Notes under the pieces: generated by a model
What the model was told of the DNA's origin: nothing
The model's input: the letters and a program-made list of their open reading frames with translations, nothing else
Databases searched by the model: none
Part shown: one piece after another, positions 47,699 through 57,179 of the stretch
Layout: every line of letters begins with the position of its first letter
Numbering within the stretch: the stretch's first letter is position 1
Origin: Psychrobacter sp. P2G3
GTDB lineage: Bacteria > Pseudomonadota > Gammaproteobacteria > Pseudomonadales > Moraxellaceae
Direction of reading: 5' to 3'
DNA: 64,000 bases
NCBI RefSeq assembly: GCF_001593285.1
Contig: NZ_CP012529.1
Coordinates: 3,038,001-3,102,000, forward strand
Translations under genes and position numbers: made by a program

Positions 47699-48580
47699 AT
47701 GTTTGATATCGGATTTTCTGAATTACTCTTGTTTGGCGTCATTGCCTTAATTGTATTAGGTCCAGAAAAGCTGCCTCAGGCTGCACGGACTGCTGGGCAA
47801 TGGTATGCCAAATTGCGTCGTACAGTCTCAACGCTGCAATCTGAAATAGAGGCTGAGCTTGACTTGGCTGAGACTCGCAAACAGATGCAAGACGAGCTTG
47901 CTAAAATCCGCCAAACTGAAGCAGATATGAAGCGCGAAATGGCAGAATTGCGCGGTAGTATGCAAGAGTTTGAATATTCGCAACATCAAAGTATGGATGC
48001 TATCAACAAACCAAAGAACTCTAATTCAAATCATTATCAGAGCCAAGACGCTCAGAAACAAAACACGATTGATAAGTTGGAGGCAGAAGCTTCTATAACA
48101 TCAAGTACGCCAACAGAATTTGCTTATGATTATAATTATGAGCAGGATGAAGAGTTAAGAGACTTATCTAATATTTATGACGATGAAGATTTTGATGATT
48201 CAAATTTTGATGATCCCAAAAAATACGCCTCAGACCCTTTAGCTACTTCTAACAATATTCCGCATCGTTTTATCACTAGACCATGGGAAAATATGTGGTT
48301 CCGTCTTAGTGCTTATGATAAAGCGCACCGCCTACCTGCACCTCCATATCTGCCTAATTATAAAGCAGACACTCTATTGAATGATGGTTTTTCACATTCT
48401 AACTTTTCGCATCATGGCTTAGATGAAAAGATGGAGCCTATCGACGAAGAGCTGGAATCTATCCAAGCTGAACTCGAGCTATCAGAAAGCTATTCATCGG
48501 ATAATACCTCTGATGATGATGTAGACCAAAATAAATTGACTATGCCCTCCTCGTTAATCAAACAGGAGACGCCTAAATGA
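47699..48580 (+). CDS. tatB: Sec-independent protein translocase TatB
   Basis: TatB binds TatC and forms the receptor for twin-arginine signal peptides. The opening MFDIGFSELLLFGVIALIVLGPEKLP with the conserved Glu and GPEKLP hinge is diagnostic, followed by a coiled amphipathic region to about residue 105. The remaining tail of about 185 residues is Asp/Glu/Asn/Ser-rich, making the protein 293 aa against 171 in E. coli. ATG at 47699 is chosen over the TTG at 47690. The stop overlaps the tatC start by four bases. Confidence 0.95.
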   Translation: MFDIGFSELLLFGVIALIVLGPEKLPQAARTAGQWYAKLRRTVSTLQSEIEAELDLAETRKQMQDELAKIRQTEADMKREMAELRGSMQEFEYSQHQSMDAINKPKNSNSNHYQSQDAQKQNTIDKLEAEASITSSTPTEFAYDYNYEQDEELRDLSNIYDDEDFDDSNFDDPKKYASDPLATSNNIPHRFITRPWENMWFRLSAYDKAHRLPAPPYLPNYKADTLLNDGFSHSNFSHHGLDEKMEPIDEELESIQAELELSESYSSDNTSDDDVDQNKLTMPSSLIKQETPK

Positions 48581-49437
48581 GCTTATTTAAACGGCAAAAA
48601 AGTCGGCAAGAAAAAATAGCGGAGACTGAAGATAGCGCGCAGGAGCAAGCAGATGTCGCACCTGATAGCAGTTCTGATGACATGTTAAGTAAGCTAATCG
48701 ATATGCCCATTACTGAGCACTTGATAGAGCTGCGTACCCATTTAATCAAAATCTGCGTAGCGATATTAATAATATTTTTAGCATTGGTAGGGTTCTCACG
48801 CGAGCTATATAACTTTTTATCAGATCCATTGGTCGCCCAGCTACCCGCTAATTCGACCATGATTGCGACAGATATTACCTCTAACTTTATGGCCCCGATA
48901 CGTCTGACTGTATTTGTGGCCGCATTCGTAGCCATGCCCTATATTCTTTATCAAATTTGGTCATTTGTAGCGCCAGGTTTATATAAGAAAGAGAAAAAAA
49001 TTGCCATACCTGTCCTGTCATCCTCTATCTTTTTATTTTATACCGGCGTAGCTTTTTCTTATTTTATCGTGCTCAAAGGGGTTTTGAAGTTCTTTATTAT
49101 GTTCGCCCCGCAAAACGTACTGCCGATGACTGATATCGACAGTTATTTGAGTTTCGCTTTAAAGCTGTTCATGGTATTTGGATTGACGTTTGAGATTCCT
49201 GTTGTCACCTTACTATTGATATTGGTTGGCATCGTCTCCATTCAGGGTTTAGAAGATAAGCGACGCTATATTATCGTTGGCTGTTTTGCAGTGGCAGCGG
49301 TAGTAACACCACCTGATGGTGTGTCCATGCTGATGCTGGCGATTCCTATGTGGTTATTGTTTGAGTTGGGTTTATTATTAGCAAAAATATTAATTAAAGA
49401 AGATAAAAATGCAGCCTTATCATCTGACGATGACTAG
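48577..49437 (+). CDS. tatC: Sec-independent protein translocase TatC
   Basis: TatC is the six-helix core of the Tat system. The 286-aa protein has the signature MPITEHLIELRTHLIKI (about 45-61) with the conserved Glu. The periplasmic FMAPIRLTVFVAAFVAMPYILYQIWSFVAPGLYKKEKK segment follows, with the conserved Phe-Val-Ala-Pro-Gly-Leu. A 40-residue polar N-terminal extension precedes the normal start; E. coli TatC begins at the equivalent of residue 41. ATGA overlap with tatB implies translational coupling. Confidence 0.97.
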   Translation: MSLFKRQKSRQEKIAETEDSAQEQADVAPDSSSDDMLSKLIDMPITEHLIELRTHLIKICVAILIIFLALVGFSRELYNFLSDPLVAQLPANSTMIATDITSNFMAPIRLTVFVAAFVAMPYILYQIWSFVAPGLYKKEKKIAIPVLSSSIFLFYTGVAFSYFIVLKGVLKFFIMFAPQNVLPMTDIDSYLSFALKLFMVFGLTFEIPVVTLLLILVGIVSIQGLEDKRRYIIVGCFAVAAVVTPPDGVSMLMLAIPMWLLFELGLLLAKILIKEDKNAALSSDDD

Positions 49438-49694
49438 TTTGCTAGTATTATTTTAACTATATCTATTGTAAATAACATGAAAATAATAAAAGATTATAAG
49501 TAGCAAGCTGCACAAATCTGATATTGTATTTAAGTCAGAATGAACTGACGATACATCAATTATCTACCCGCCTTTCATACATATCTCCATTCATTTGTTA
49601 TCATAATTGAATTGCCAGCCAGCCATTGTTGATCCAGTGGCTTTTTTTACCCCAGTTGTTTTTAATCACTTTTTGTACTTTAGGTAGCTTTTTT

Positions 49695-51191
49695 ATGTCC
49701 GCATCTATGCCAGCTTATATGAGCGATCCCACTGATGAACAGCTGAGCGCGCTTAATATGGCGATGGATCACAAGTCATTTAAAGTAGTCGCCTATGCAG
49801 GTGCCGGTAAAACAACGACGCTAAAACTTATTGGTGAGCGTCTGCGTGGACGTGGCTTGTATTTAGCATTCAATAAAACCATTGCCAACGATGCGCGGCA
49901 AAAGTTCCCACCGCATGTAGAGTGTCGTACCTTTCATTCGCTCGCTTATCGGCACGTTGCTCGTGATATTACGGCTAAGTTATCGTTACCACGCTTTTCA
50001 CCTAAGCGCCTTGGTGATGATCTAGGCTTGCAACCCGTACAAGTACGCAGGCAAATGGATGGGATTAATAAATACATTACCCTCACGCCTGCCAGATTGG
50101 CGCGATTCGTTAGTGACGCAGTTAGCAATTTCTGTAGTACTCATGCCAGCTACCCTGCACCAAGACATATTTTGTTTCCAAGCTGGCTCGATGAATCCGA
50201 CGCAGAGCAGCTGCGCGAAATGCTCTACCCTGCCGTTGAACAGCGCTGGTTGCAGTCTATTGATGCACGCCATCCGGCAGGTATCGGTCATGATATTTAT
50301 CTAAAGTTATGGGCATTGTCTAAACCTAGCATTCCTGCGGACTTTATTCTATTTGATGAAGCGCAAGATGCCGACCCCTTAATGATGGGAATCTTGACTC
50401 AGCAGCCAAGGCAGGTCATCTATGTGGGTGATGCTCATCAGCAAATTTATGAGTGGCGCGGCGCCGTCAATGCGATGAAAAAGCTACCGTTGCCGCAAAC
50501 TTTATTGACCCAATCCTTTCGCTTTGGTGAACCGATTGCAGAAGTTGCTAATACCCTGCTAAAAGCATTGCAAGAAGACGTCCCGCTTAAAGGAAATCCT
50601 CACAAGAAGTCCTCTACTGAAAAGGGTATGGTGCACAGTAAGAAAGACGCTATCCTTTGCCGCACCAATGCTGCTGCTATGGCGCAGCTACTAACTGGGC
50701 TTAAACTCGGTCACCGCGTGGCGCTACAAGCTGATACTGATCGCATGCTCAAGTTCTGCCAAGCAGCCGAAAACTTAAAAAATGGTAAATCGGCGTATGG
50801 CGTACCCGAACTGGCATACTTCTATAACTGGAGTGATGTGCAAGAGTATTCTGAAACCAATGAAGGTAGTGATCTAAAAACGCTGGTTAAACTGGTCGAT
50901 GACCATGGGACCAATGTGCTCAGTCAAGCGGTGAATAGCCTGACCAGTATCGAAAATGCCGATTATGTCATCTCAACCGCTCACAAAGCGAAAGGGCTTG
51001 AATGGTCGCGCGTCCAGCTCGATGATGACTTTTATTATGATGTCACTACTAATGGCATAAAAATTAATCCTGAAGAATTGCGCTTATTGTATGTCGCTTG
51101 TACACGTGCTCAGGCCAATTTGGATATTCACAACATTCAAGACTTAATATCAGGATTACAAACGGGTAAAAAAGTGATTTATGGGACTTAA
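49695..51191 (+). CDS. UvrD/Rep-superfamily helicase, FBH1-like
   Basis: This is a superfamily 1A DNA helicase of short form (498 aa from the chosen start). Walker A is AYAGAGKTTTL at 34-44 and motif II is FDEAQDADP. Motif III is VYVGDAHQQIYEWRGA, motif IV LTQSFRFGEPIA, and motif VI is in EELRLLYVACTRAQ. The Q motif region is QLSALNMAM. The order and compactness recall eukaryotic FBH1 and its bacterial relatives rather than UvrD or Rep themselves. It probably acts in recombination control or replication restart. Start chosen at 49695; the longer frame from 49626 begins with a hydrophobic stretch unlikely to be real. Confidence 0.87.
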   Translation: MSASMPAYMSDPTDEQLSALNMAMDHKSFKVVAYAGAGKTTTLKLIGERLRGRGLYLAFNKTIANDARQKFPPHVECRTFHSLAYRHVARDITAKLSLPRFSPKRLGDDLGLQPVQVRRQMDGINKYITLTPARLARFVSDAVSNFCSTHASYPAPRHILFPSWLDESDAEQLREMLYPAVEQRWLQSIDARHPAGIGHDIYLKLWALSKPSIPADFILFDEAQDADPLMMGILTQQPRQVIYVGDAHQQIYEWRGAVNAMKKLPLPQTLLTQSFRFGEPIAEVANTLLKALQEDVPLKGNPHKKSSTEKGMVHSKKDAILCRTNAAAMAQLLTGLKLGHRVALQADTDRMLKFCQAAENLKNGKSAYGVPELAYFYNWSDVQEYSETNEGSDLKTLVKLVDDHGTNVLSQAVNSLTSIENADYVISTAHKAKGLEWSRVQLDDDFYYDVTTNGIKINPEELRLLYVACTRAQANLDIHNIQDLISGLQTGKKVIYGT

Positions 51192-51251
51192 TTGGCCTTA
51201 CTAGATTTTAATATTTTTGCTCGACTTACTTCTAATAATGATTAATTGCCA

Positions 51252-52304
51252 ATGAATAATGACAATAAACAGACTAATTTGTTAAATCAACACAACCATA
51301 TGCAGCAACTGTTTGAACATCCGGTGCGCCTTCTGGCTCCAATGGAAGGCTTGAGCGATCCGCTAATGCGCCAAATTTTGACCCAAATTGCAGCAGACTT
51401 AGGCCGTCCTTATGATTGGTCAGTCAGCGAGTTTATTCGTGTTACCCAGCATGTCTTGCCAGCTCATGTGTTTTATAAATATGTGCCAGAACTTCATCAT
51501 GATGCCAAGACCGAATCTGGCACACCTATTCACGTCCAGCTACTGGGTAGTGAAGCGCAGTTGATGGCCGAATGCGCAGCTTTTGCCTGTGAGCTTGGTG
51601 CGCCTGCTATCGATATCAATTTTGGTTGCCCTGCGAAGACTGTTAATAATCATCGAGGCGGCTCTGTGCTGTTGGATGAGCCAGAAGTCATGTATGAGAT
51701 TATCAGTGCTGTGCGCAAAGCCGTGCCGGCTCATATTCCAGTATCTGCTAAAATTCGTTTGGGTTATACCAACACCAGTAAGATGGATGATATTAGGGGT
51801 GCTATCGCTGACAGCGGTGCAGATTGGTTAACTATTCATGCCCGTACCAAGACTCAAGGCTATAAGCCGCCTGCCTATTGGGATAAAATCGAAGCATTTA
51901 ATAAGCTCAAGATTCCAGTGATTGCCAACGGTGAAATATGGACCGCTGAGCAAGCACAGTCTTGTATGCAGCAAGCGGGCACTTCACATCTCATGTTAGG
52001 GCGCGGCGCAGTCACACGTCCAGATTTGATTGCGCGTGTAGACGGATCTAAGAGTATCAATGATTTGGTAGACAGCTCTATGACAGATACTAAGACTTTG
52101 ACTTGGCAGGCATTGATACCCCATCAAATTAAATTTTTAGAAGGGCAAGCCAAAAATGACATCGTATTAGTCGGTCGTTATAAGCAATGGCTTGGCATGC
52201 TCACTAAAGGGTACAGCGAAGCGCAAGTATTATGGGAAAGCATTAAAAGAGAAAAAAATAAAGCGACTATTATTACTGCCCTACAGACTAGTGCACAGCC
52301 ATAA
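51252..52304 (+). CDS. dusC: tRNA-dihydrouridine(16) synthase
   Basis: This flavin enzyme makes dihydrouridine at position 16 of tRNA. The 350-aa TIM-barrel protein has LLAPMEGLSDPLMRQIL, the catalytic Cys126 in FGCPAKTVNNHRGGS, IHARTKTQGYKPPAYWD and PVIANGEIWTAEQA. LGRGAVTRPDLI and KQWLGMLTKGYSEA follow near the end. The SEFIRVTQHVLPAHVFYKYVPEL block matches DusC rather than DusA or DusB. ATG at 51252 is preferred to the TTG at 51246; another Met at 51300 sits closer to the conserved part. Confidence 0.93.
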   Translation: MNNDNKQTNLLNQHNHMQQLFEHPVRLLAPMEGLSDPLMRQILTQIAADLGRPYDWSVSEFIRVTQHVLPAHVFYKYVPELHHDAKTESGTPIHVQLLGSEAQLMAECAAFACELGAPAIDINFGCPAKTVNNHRGGSVLLDEPEVMYEIISAVRKAVPAHIPVSAKIRLGYTNTSKMDDIRGAIADSGADWLTIHARTKTQGYKPPAYWDKIEAFNKLKIPVIANGEIWTAEQAQSCMQQAGTSHLMLGRGAVTRPDLIARVDGSKSINDLVDSSMTDTKTLTWQALIPHQIKFLEGQAKNDIVLVGRYKQWLGMLTKGYSEAQVLWESIKREKNKATIITALQTSAQP

Positions 52305-52388
52305 ATAGCCACTTTTACTTTAAATAATTTTAAAGCTTCTTAAAACTGTAAAGTTGCTTAGATAGCTGCAAAACTAACAGCTACAAAA

Positions 52389-52814
52389 CTAAGCACTAAT
52401 CCGAATCGCCAAATAAAACAGCATCAAACAGCACACAATTGATAATACCCAAAGCACTGAACGAAACATCGATAAGTTGACAATGTAGGCCAACCCATAG
52501 CCAATACGAATCAGCACGTATAACCATGCCAGTGTATTGATAATCGATTGTGGGACAAAGAACAACATCGCAACTAATACCGCTGCCAAAAATACTGGCA
52601 AGGTTTCATAGCTATTTTGCTGGGCTGCATTAGCGCGTGCTGCTGCCCCTGTCGTACGTTGTAAAAAATCACGCGGATGTGCATTGTCAGCCAATCTAAA
52701 ACCACCAATGGCTTTCGCTGTTAACGCCATGGCTAACGGTAGCAAACTTGCAACCACCATCGCCCAAATTGCGGCTGCAACGGTATCAGGAATTAATCCA
52801 AATAGTGCACTCAT
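52389..52814 (-). CDS. MAPEG-family membrane protein
   Basis: This is a 141-aa inner-membrane protein with four predicted helices, of the MAPEG (membrane-associated eicosanoid/glutathione metabolism) superfamily. The segment FLQRTTGAAARANAAQQNSYETLPVF is the MAPEG-like loop and following helix, with the conserved Asn-Glu pair (NSYE). It lies 14 bases after the OsmC gene on the same strand, so the two are co-transcribed. Bacterial members are mostly unassigned; a glutathione-linked detoxification role is only inferred from the superfamily. Confidence 0.85.
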   Translation of the reverse strand: MSALFGLIPDTVAAAIWAMVVASLLPLAMALTAKAIGGFRLADNAHPRDFLQRTTGAAARANAAQQNSYETLPVFLAAVLVAMLFFVPQSIINTLAWLYVLIRIGYGLAYIVNLSMFRSVLWVLSIVCCLMLFYLAIRISA

Positions 52815-52828
52815 AATTATCTCTACCT

Positions 52829-53242
52829 TTACCCTGCAATGACTTCAAAATCATGAGTAACATTTACCCCGCCTTGTACCAACATGCGACTGGCTGAGCA
52901 GTATTTTTCTGCTGATAAATGAATAGCCTTTTCAACTTGTTTATCTTTGATGTCTTGCCCTGTCACTATGAAATGCATATGAATATCAGTATATACGGCT
53001 GGTACAGTCTCGGCGCGTTGTGCTGTCAACTCACAGCGCACGTCCGTCACTTCCTGACGCGACTTTTGCAAAATTGCTACAACGTCATAACTGGCACAAC
53101 CACCAAGCCCCAACAATATCAACTCCATCGGGCTGGCACCTTTTTCTTTATCGGCATCAATCTGTACGTTATGCCCTGATGGTGACACGCCCATAAAGGC
53201 TTTATTTTCTTGCCACGTAACGCTCGCTTTTGACTCTGACAT
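52829..53242 (-). CDS. OsmC-family protein, YhfA-like
   Basis: This is a 137-aa protein of the OsmC/Ohr superfamily. The core helix contains PMELILLGLGGCASYDVVAIL with the first conserved Cys. The second lies in SAEKYCSASRML, and the two would form the peroxidatic pair. No organic-peroxide regulator is nearby. The general form fits the YhfA subgroup rather than Ohr or OsmC proper. It heads a two-gene unit with the MAPEG gene. Confidence 0.9.
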   Translation of the reverse strand: MSESKASVTWQENKAFMGVSPSGHNVQIDADKEKGASPMELILLGLGGCASYDVVAILQKSRQEVTDVRCELTAQRAETVPAVYTDIHMHFIVTGQDIKDKQVEKAIHLSAEKYCSASRMLVQGGVNVTHDFEVIAG

Positions 53243-53675
53243 TGTTCATTGTCCTTTTATAAGTTTTGATTGAATCAATTAACTATTTTTATAGTGAGTA
53301 ATATTAACAATACTTGGTTAGTGTAGCATAGGCCAAAACAAGGTTTTATAGACTATCTGTCACTCACATCAAACGCTTCTAGATAATAACTGATATGACA
53401 AAATAGCTAGGCTTCGTTGCTTCCCTATTTATCATTTTGATCTTTTCAGCTTGCTTCCAAAACAGCTTTTCTAAGTCGCTGATTTTAAACATTTAAATTC
53501 GTGAAACATTTTATAGCAAAATACTGTTACACATTTAGGCTGTTTCTTGGTTTAATGATGGTAATGAAGCTTATTTTATTAGTGTGAATATACCATTCAC
53601 CCAATAATAATTATGATTGTCGTATTTTTATGCTATTCAGATAAGCTATTTTTAAACAATTTTAAGGGTTTGTTT
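53243..53675. other. Intergenic region upstream of rppH
   Basis: No gene is visible in about 430 AT-rich bases. The promoters of the OsmC-MAPEG pair and rppH must lie here; I could not fix a confident pair of boxes. Bases 53613-53675 are an in-frame upward extension of rppH that I judge untranslated. Confidence 0.45.
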
Positions 53676-54197
53676 ATGATAGATGCAGACGGCTTTCGCG
53701 CCAATGTCGGCATCATCTTGGCAAATACACAGGGGCAAGTTCTGTGGGCGAAACGTATTGGTCACAACGCTTGGCAGTTCCCGCAAGGCGGTATCGACCG
53801 CGGGGAGACGCCGATGGATGCAATGTATCGGGAGCTCTGGGAAGAGGTCGGATTATATCCTCGTCACGTAGATTTATTGGCAGTTACGCAAGATTGGTTG
53901 CGTTACCGTTTGCCAAAACGCTACGTGCGCCATGGACAATATCCACTGTGTATTGGGCAAAAACAAAAATGGTTTTTGCTGCGCTTAGATGAGCCGAACG
54001 CGCAACATATTCGCTTTGATGCGGGTAAACCTGAATTTGATCACTGGCAATGGGTAAGCTATTGGTATCCACTTGGGCAGGTGATTCACTTTAAACGCGG
54101 GGTATATCGTCGTGCTTTGCAAGAGTTAGCACGCGAGTTACCCCTCAGACAAGAGCTAATTATTCCTGAACAAGATAACCATTTGTTGATGGAATAA
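53676..54197 (+). CDS. rppH: RNA pyrophosphohydrolase (Nudix)
   Basis: RppH removes pyrophosphate from 5'-triphosphate mRNA and so triggers decay. The 173-aa protein has the opening [17 protein letters not shown]. Its complete Nudix box (G-x5-E-x7-REUxEExGU) starts at [13 protein letters not shown] and runs on through [18 protein letters not shown] and the [21 protein letters not shown] block are RppH-specific. Start at 53676 (AAGGG nine bases upstream) matches the family N terminus; the frame from 53613 is not conserved in type. A strong terminator follows and reaches into the end of the next convergent gene. Confidence 0.96.
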   Translation: MIDADGFRANVGIILANTQGQVLWAKRIGHNAWQFPQGGIDRGETPMDAMYRELWEEVGLYPRHVDLLAVTQDWLRYRLPKRYVRHGQYPLCIGQKQKWFLLRLDEPNAQHIRFDAGKPEFDHWQWVSYWYPLGQVIHFKRGVYRRALQELARELPLRQELIIPEQDNHLLME

Positions 54198-54227
54198 ATA
54201 AACAGCTTAATGCAAAACGCATTACGG

Positions 54228-54278
54228 ATGCTTATATTAATATCTAGAAAATTTAGATACTAATATAAGCATTTTTTA
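54228..54278 (+). terminator. Intrinsic terminator of rppH, touching the end of the NRDE gene
   Basis: A long stem (54228-54245 with 54255-54272: ATGCTTATATTA...TAATATAAGCAT, one mismatch) is followed by six Ts at 54273. The T-run abuts the stop codon of the convergent NRDE-family gene (54276-54278). Confidence 0.88.
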
Positions 54279-55097
54279 TTGCGTATTTGAATGATCATTA
54301 AATTCACAACTTATAATCTCAGCAGTAACTTTTGCATCTTTAATATCATTACGTAGCGTTAAAATACTTTGGGTGCGAGTGCCATAATTTGGTATTACTC
54401 CATCCTCAGGCCCTGTCAGATCTACAGGCTCAATATAGACAGATGATAGTCTTTGTTCAATCTCAACAGCAATACCAGTATCGGGTAGTTTGTCCGCTGG
54501 CGCTGGAATGTTGTCTGACAACACAGTGAAGGCAGCGTCTCGCCAGTACTCAAGCGAGTTATTTTCTGCAATTAGCGGCAGTACTTCTTGACGTAGCCGA
54601 CCACGCAAACGGTCAGTCTTAAACCAGCTGTCTTCTGGCTGACCGTTAGAGAGGACATGCAATCCTGCATACAATGGGGTTGGTGCATGACCGCGATTAT
54701 TGACAATGACAGCCTGCGTGGTATCACCAATAATAAGGTTAAAGCCCGCGTAGTCTTGCAAGCTGATTTGCCGTGCAAAATCCATTGGACTTATATTACT
54801 GGTCAAAAAATCAGTGACGAGTGCGCCACGTGAGCGTTCATCCAAACTCGCCTGCACACCATCGCGAAAGTTCAGTACGGCGGCCCAGCGTCCGTTTTGC
54901 TCATAAAAATCGGTATGCTGCTCTTGATGAATACCCAACCAAGTGCCACCACTTTGGCTATCGCGTCCAGCATAGATAGGTTTATCAGACCACTGATGCA
55001 GCTCTTCGGTTGGACGCTGCAAAAACTCATCGCGATTAGACAATAGTACTAGTGGCAATTCATCAAATAGCTGCCAAGCAATGGCGACGATGCACAT
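54276..55097 (-). CDS. NRDE (TANGO2)-family protein
   Basis: This 273-aa protein of the TANGO2/NRDE family opens MCIVAIAWQ with the conserved Cys2. It continues with LLSNRDEFLQRPTEEL (the NRDE motif), AGRDSQSGGTWLGI and WAAVLNFRDG. GHAPTPLYAGLHVLSNG and GTRTQSILTLR follow in the C-terminal half. An N-terminal nucleophile hydrolase-like fold is predicted by the family. Function in bacteria is not settled; a link to haem handling has been proposed for some relatives. AAGGA is five bases before the ATG. It follows the DUF4139 gene by 81 bases. Confidence 0.9.
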   Translation of the reverse strand: MCIVAIAWQLFDELPLVLLSNRDEFLQRPTEELHQWSDKPIYAGRDSQSGGTWLGIHQEQHTDFYEQNGRWAAVLNFRDGVQASLDERSRGALVTDFLTSNISPMDFARQISLQDYAGFNLIIGDTTQAVIVNNRGHAPTPLYAGLHVLSNGQPEDSWFKTDRLRGRLRQEVLPLIAENNSLEYWRDAAFTVLSDNIPAPADKLPDTGIAVEIEQRLSSVYIEPVDLTGPEDGVIPNYGTRTQSILTLRNDIKDAKVTAEIISCEFNDHSNTQ

Positions 55098-55178
55098 AGA
55101 ATTCCTTTATGTTTTAAGGTTTACAGTTGTCACGCGACTATCATTTAGCGCGATTGTTATTTTACATTTTTTTGATAA

Positions 55179-56837
55179 CTAATTGGTGTTTAGCTTCTTA
55201 TCGGCAGGGTAGCTAATTTGATAAGTAGACTGTACCACTTGTGATTGCTTACTCGGCAAATCAAACTCCCAAGCGACTATGCCTTTACTGTCATTCCAAT
55301 CCTGCTTAGTAACAGGTGGAGTATGGGTTGCTATAACTTTAATACTGTCATCACGGCTGACAGGCTGAGCGCTTAAAACTTGCAAGCGCATGCCACGGTT
55401 GTGCTGATTGGTAAACTGATAAGCTTGTTTGGTCGTCAAAGTTTGCAAACGATTAAATACTCCTTTATCACCTTGTTTGTCTTCATCGGTCAACTGCTTC
55501 ACTAGCATATTAGGATCAACCCCAAAACCAATGCCCTGTTCTTTTAGCGATTGATAGCTATAACGCGACTGTCCAACATAGTTATCATCGCGATATAACT
55601 GTAGTGAACCATCAACCCAAGCTGGAGTCAAAAACGGCGCTGATGCATACCAATAAGCCGTTTGCTCGACGCTTGGTGTACTGCGTAGCCAAAGCTTACT
55701 ATTACCAGATTGCTCATCAATCACCGTCCGTACCCGTCTACCGTCACTTGGAATGCTGATGCGCTGCGGCAAACGATATTCGGTAATGCCGTTTTTATTT
55801 TGGCTATTAACAGTAAAGCTCGGCAGCGGTGCCGTATTTGTGGCAGACTCGCCGCCACTATAGCTATCTCTTGCAGAGACTACCACTGGAGTAGCCTCCA
55901 TAGCAGCTGGCGTATATCTAACCAATTCATTTTGACGCTCTTCATATAAAGATAAGAGCGGTACTCTTGGCAGCTGACTAGTGGTGTTTTGATTGGGATT
56001 AATGGTACTCAAAGTAACAGGTACGTTGGTCCAATTCTCTCCCGTTTGTTGGGCGATGACGGCGGAGGCCGTGATACTAAGCTGCTTACTCTCAGTATTT
56101 AAGCGTGCTTGATAAGTTGGCTCCCAACCTGCGCCGCGTACTTGGTAATGCAACTTTACTGAGCTTGGCATGCGGCTGGCGGTACGCACACTTACTTGCG
56201 TCACACTATTACTTGTTGAGGTTAAGCTACCTGCCATCAGCTGATTAAGTATATCTTGCGCGCGAGCTTGGCGCTGCTGAATATTCAAAATTCTTTTATT
56301 AATGCTTGCCGCTTGCGTTTCTAAATCACGCGCATTGTTCGCCAATGTACCATCCGTACTTATTTGCGTGACTTTGGTCAGATTTTGCAAGTACGCTTTG
56401 GCTAAGCGTGCCGCTTCTAACTCAGCGTTGATATCGGCTAAGGTAGCCTGTTGCGCCTGCACTTTTGCATCACCTTGGTACTGACATTGTGCTGCTTGCT
56501 CACCGCTTAAAGCTTCAATACTGACTTCACCGACATTTACATTGCCAAGTACCTGCACGCTGACACTATCTTGATCAATAGACGGTGATAAACACGAAAA
56601 TATCAGCGTCTGCTCACCCTTGCCACTGATTGGCAACGTACGAGTCACACTTGCTAAACCTTGATAAATGGTAACTTGTTCAACACTACTCATGACAGCT
56701 TGAGCAGGAGAGACACTTAAAGCTGCCAGGCTAACTAGACTTAGCGGTGTCATGAGCTGCTTTAATACCAACTTGCTCGTTTTTTTTGAATAATTTTTAT
56801 CACTCGAAACTGGTGCTGTTAAAAAGTAAGCGCGCAT
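55179..56837 (-). CDS. DUF4139 (MuiA-like) secreted protein
   Basis: This is a 552-aa exported protein. It has an N-terminal basic stretch then a hydrophobic signal (about 28-47, ending AQA). A DUF4140-like N-terminal domain follows (VEQVTIYQGLASVTRTLPI), then a coiled coil (about 125-195), and the DUF4139 beta-domain to the end (VKLHYQVRGAGWEPTYQARLN, LPQRISIPSDGRRVRTVI, LLSLYEERQ). The family is named for a mucoidy-inhibitor-like annotation and has no proven role. The signal suggests periplasm or surface. AAGGA precedes the ATG. Confidence 0.88.
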   Translation of the reverse strand: MRAYFLTAPVSSDKNYSKKTSKLVLKQLMTPLSLVSLAALSVSPAQAVMSSVEQVTIYQGLASVTRTLPISGKGEQTLIFSCLSPSIDQDSVSVQVLGNVNVGEVSIEALSGEQAAQCQYQGDAKVQAQQATLADINAELEAARLAKAYLQNLTKVTQISTDGTLANNARDLETQAASINKRILNIQQRQARAQDILNQLMAGSLTSTSNSVTQVSVRTASRMPSSVKLHYQVRGAGWEPTYQARLNTESKQLSITASAVIAQQTGENWTNVPVTLSTINPNQNTTSQLPRVPLLSLYEERQNELVRYTPAAMEATPVVVSARDSYSGGESATNTAPLPSFTVNSQNKNGITEYRLPQRISIPSDGRRVRTVIDEQSGNSKLWLRSTPSVEQTAYWYASAPFLTPAWVDGSLQLYRDDNYVGQSRYSYQSLKEQGIGFGVDPNMLVKQLTDEDKQGDKGVFNRLQTLTTKQAYQFTNQHNRGMRLQVLSAQPVSRDDSIKVIATHTPPVTKQDWNDSKGIVAWEFDLPSKQSQVVQSTYQISYPADKKLNTN

Positions 56838-57179
56838 AATAATTCCTTAAAAATAACATTAATCCATTAACATCGCTGGTTAGCGCAAGCCTACGTGATC
56901 TGACGCTATGTAAAAATGACTTATTTAATATACTTATTATTGTCATTAAATTATTGTTCTTAAAAAGTGCTCTTGTTCGATTGTTTTATGCAGTGTTTAT
57001 TGTAAGCCTTATTCTAAACCCAGTTTTATATCTTAGCGGTTTTCTGTCTTTCTTTCTAGATGTTACCAGCGGCAGATAAGTTGTTACGATGAAACTAGGA
57101 TGACGGTAATTTGGTATGCCTAAGTAGCTATTTTTGCTATTATGACCCTCATTCTATTATCAATAATTATGATGCCCTT
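56838..57179. other. Divergent region between DUF4139 gene and lgt
   Basis: No gene is visible in 342 AT-rich bases. Bases 57111-57179 are an in-frame upward extension of lgt without a binding site. No confident promoter was fixed. Confidence 0.45.
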
